A DNA stretch of 64,000 bases. Source: Galbibacter sp. BG1. GTDB lineage: Bacteria > Bacteroidota > Bacteroidia > Flavobacteriales > Flavobacteriaceae. Positions 62,323-64,000 of the stretch are shown piece by piece. The notes under the pieces are model-generated. The model was not told where the DNA came from, ran no database searches, and saw only the letters and a list, made by a program, of their open reading frames with translations. The position numbers and the translations under genes were made by a program. The stretch lies in contig NZ_CP058364.1 in NCBI RefSeq assembly GCF_013391805.1, forward strand, positions 2,299,501-2,363,500, in the 5' to 3' direction. How positions within the stretch are numbered: the stretch's first letter is position 1; the number at the start of each line of letters is the position of its first letter.

Positions 62323-63768
62323 TTACCTCACTTCCTTTACCATTGTTTGTTTCTCAAAATTACTTTTCGGGGCCTCACATAAAGAGCAATGGTAGTCAGC
62401 TGGAAGTTGTTCGAATGTTGTATTCTTTGAAATATCTTGAGTAAGATCGCCGTATAGCGGATCGTAGATGGTAAGGCAATCCATACATTGATATACTTCG
62501 GTTTGTACTTCCTTTTTTTGTTCCATGACCTCTTTCTTCGGTTCCTCCTGTTCTTCACCCAAATGTTCAAAATACATTTTGCTAAGCTCCATTAATAACA
62601 CAGGGAGTTCAACTTTATCGATATCTTGAACGTGGGTAATATATTCAAGAGTGTTCGGATCGAAATTTTTGGCATAAAGCAAATTATAGGTATCCCGTAT
62701 TTTAAAATCGCCCGCTACTTCTGGTTTTTTATTTTTTTCAATAACGATGGAAGTAAAATAATAGGCTTTTTTGGTGTAATCGGTTATCCCAAAGGTGAGT
62801 CCGTAAGTACTGATATCATTTTGGTCAAAATTGGAAACCAAGTATTTTTTCAGTTTTAGGGCTTCCTTATTGGCAACAGGCAAATGCCAATTTAATTCTA
62901 GCATGGAGTGGCGAACATTAATTCCTCTCTTGCCGAGGAATTTTTCCCATTTTAATTTGTATTCCGTTTGTATCCCTTTTATTATAAAAGATTTCCAAGG
63001 CGTAATGCAAATTTTTCCAATTTTACATTCCGCACATAAATCGCACATGGCTTTTAAGAAATCAAGATCATATTTGTTATTTCTCCAATACAACCCTAGC
63101 CAATATTTATCAGAACCCATCCTATTCATTCCTTCATAATAGGGAAATGGATGAAAGGGGATTTTTAGCGTACTGTCAACTGTCCTGCAATTAGTGTCGA
63201 TGGCATCGTTAACAAGTTCGAAAACCATTTCCACAGTTTCCGGCTCTTCCTGTAAGATCTGTTCTATGGCCAGAGAGACCTTAGAGATGTCCCAGCTATA
63301 AATTAGCACAGGATAAGTGGTAGAATGGTGCCATTGCGGAAGACGTATATTTAAATACCAGTAATCTTCATAGGAAGAAGCAATAAAATTTAAATGGCCT
63401 GTATACAACGGTACCAATCTTTGTTTGGGATCGGAAATATTTATTTTTAATGTTGGATGATGTCTAAATTGTTCTAAAATATATAAATACCTATCTCCCG
63501 TAAGCCAAGATGTTTTCGGAAAAATATCTGCCGATACATAAGAACATACAATGTTTTCTGTCCCCTTTTCGTTCGGGGCAATCCATTCTAAGTCGTTGAA
63601 ATTGGAAATATCCTCTTTGGCTATTTCTTTTGAGAAAAGAATATCTTGGCGGGATCCAAAACTAATGGTTTTTAATCCAGAATTTTCTGCTGCCATTGCA
63701 ATGGATTTAAGTTCCCCAGGAGACAAAACCCCGCCCTTAACTATAAGTCTATTCAATTCTTTTTTCAT
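62323..63768 (-). CDS. Nitrite/sulfite-reductase-like protein fused to a C-terminal rubredoxin
   Basis: A 481-residue protein. The N-terminus (KGGVLSPGELKSIAMAAENSG) and the segment CDLCAECKIGKICITPWKSF followed by IIKGI resemble the ferredoxin-like halves of nitrite/sulfite reductases and precorrin-3B synthase. The sirohaem-[4Fe-4S] cysteine pattern (CxxxxxC with CxxxC) is not present. A low-complexity Glu/Lys linker (EEQEEPKKEVMEQKKE) leads to a rubredoxin: CMDC near 430 and CSLC near 464, with YDPLYGD and LPADYHC between. It lies 12 bp downstream of a probable nitrate-reductase gene, so an electron-carrier or assembly role in nitrate assimilation is likely. Confidence 0.8.
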   Translation of the reverse strand: MKKELNRLIVKGGVLSPGELKSIAMAAENSGLKTISFGSRQDILFSKEIAKEDISNFNDLEWIAPNEKGTENIVCSYVSADIFPKTSWLTGDRYLYILEQFRHHPTLKINISDPKQRLVPLYTGHLNFIASSYEDYWYLNIRLPQWHHSTTYPVLIYSWDISKVSLAIEQILQEEPETVEMVFELVNDAIDTNCRTVDSTLKIPFHPFPYYEGMNRMGSDKYWLGLYWRNNKYDLDFLKAMCDLCAECKIGKICITPWKSFIIKGIQTEYKLKWEKFLGKRGINVRHSMLELNWHLPVANKEALKLKKYLVSNFDQNDISTYGLTFGITDYTKKAYYFTSIVIEKNKKPEVAGDFKIRDTYNLLYAKNFDPNTLEYITHVQDIDKVELPVLLMELSKMYFEHLGEEQEEPKKEVMEQKKEVQTEVYQCMDCLTIYDPLYGDLTQDISKNTTFEQLPADYHCSLCEAPKSNFEKQTMVKEVR

Positions 63769-63780
63769 ATCAATTCATTT

Positions 63781-64000
63781 TTAGGCAGGAACACTACTGT
63801 TGTTTAAAATTTCCCGAACTTCTGTTTTACAGCTACCACAACCTAATCCGGCCCCAGTTTGTTTGCAGAGCTGTGTAAAGTCACCACAGCCCTGGCTAAT
63901 AGCTTCCTCTATGTTTCCGGCACCCACTTGACTGCAGGAACAAACCAGCTTACCAATTACAGGTTTGGCTTGAGTGCTTCCCCGTAGCAGCGTATTTCTT
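63781..64000 (-). CDS. C-terminus of a probable assimilatory nitrate reductase (BFD-type [2Fe-2S] domain), cut by window edge
   Basis: Only the last 73 residues are visible. They form a BFD-like [2Fe-2S] domain: VIGKLVCSCSQVGAGNIEEA, then QGCGDFTQLCKQTGAGLGCG and SCKTEVREIL. The cysteines sit at CSC and CGSC as expected for the cluster. This domain ends NasA/NarB-type molybdopterin nitrate reductases, and the linked rubredoxin-fusion gene supports that. A separate BFD protein or the middle of a NirB-type enzyme are other options, the latter unlikely because the chain ends here. Confidence 0.7.
   Translation of the reverse strand, partial: RNTLLRGSTQAKPVIGKLVCSCSQVGAGNIEEAISQGCGDFTQLCKQTGAGLGCGSCKTEVREILNNSSVPA

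Overview
The window reads as chromosomal DNA of a marine-type, pigmented Flavobacteriaceae (Bacteroidota). The main reasons are a SusC/SusD pair, many short lipoproteins with Cys lipoboxes, promoters of the TAnnTTTG type, AT-rich intergenic DNA, no obvious Shine-Dalgarno use, a carotenoid operon with a CrtYcd-type lycopene cyclase, and flavobacterial gene pairs such as folP-cdaA. No genus can be named safely. I saw no rRNA, tRNA, CRISPR, phage or transposase.

Layout. 0-3 kb: minus-strand pentose-phosphate genes rpiB-gnd-zwf (zwf runs off the left edge). 3-8 kb: OsmC, a formylglycine-generating-enzyme homologue with both catalytic cysteines, a Tat-lipoprotein of the enolase superfamily, a GH5 glucanase lipoprotein and ftsE. 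8.5-13 kb: a susC-susD pair. 13-18 kb: a 1008-aa TPR protein followed by an outer-membrane barrel protein. 18-24 kb: FUSC transporter, purC and acs, with a structured intergenic element and a 21-bp repeat array. 24-27 kb: small proteins, a haem-binding protein and a sirtuin that lacks the usual zinc cysteines. 27-31 kb: nucleotide-sugar genes (UDP-sugar dehydrogenase, rfbB, rfbA) interrupted by a MazEF-like toxin-antitoxin pair; rfbC lies apart at 51 kb. 31-38 kb: trmH, envelope proteins, a DEAD-box helicase, DUF1599, folP and cdaA. 38.5-42.5 kb: crtI-crtB-crtZ-crtYcd-SRPBCC, which should give beta-carotene and zeaxanthin. 42.5-47 kb: HerA-like ATPase, then a cobalamin riboswitch and metE. 47-51 kb: DUF192, lgt, a second 21-bp repeat array, yidD and uvrB. 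51-59 kb: rfbC, LolE-like permease, NamZ-like DUF1343, sterol-desaturase family protein, YkgJ, methyltransferase, flavin oxidoreductase and mnmA. 59-62 kb: two FAS1-domain lipoproteins. 62-64 kb: an unusual nitrite-reductase-like/rubredoxin fusion next to the C-terminus of a probable assimilatory nitrate reductase.

The strongest unexplained signals are two arrays of 21-bp units. One lies directly downstream of purC and the other directly downstream of yidD, both in the same orientation relative to the gene before them, and their units resemble each other. Other signals are two structured intergenic elements with nested inverted repeats, a 24-bp perfect palindrome before susC, CarH/LitR-like sites before crtI, promoter boxes only 3-4 nt from the start codons of uvrB and the flavin oxidoreductase gene, and an inverted repeat between diverging promoter boxes upstream of the DEAD-box helicase.
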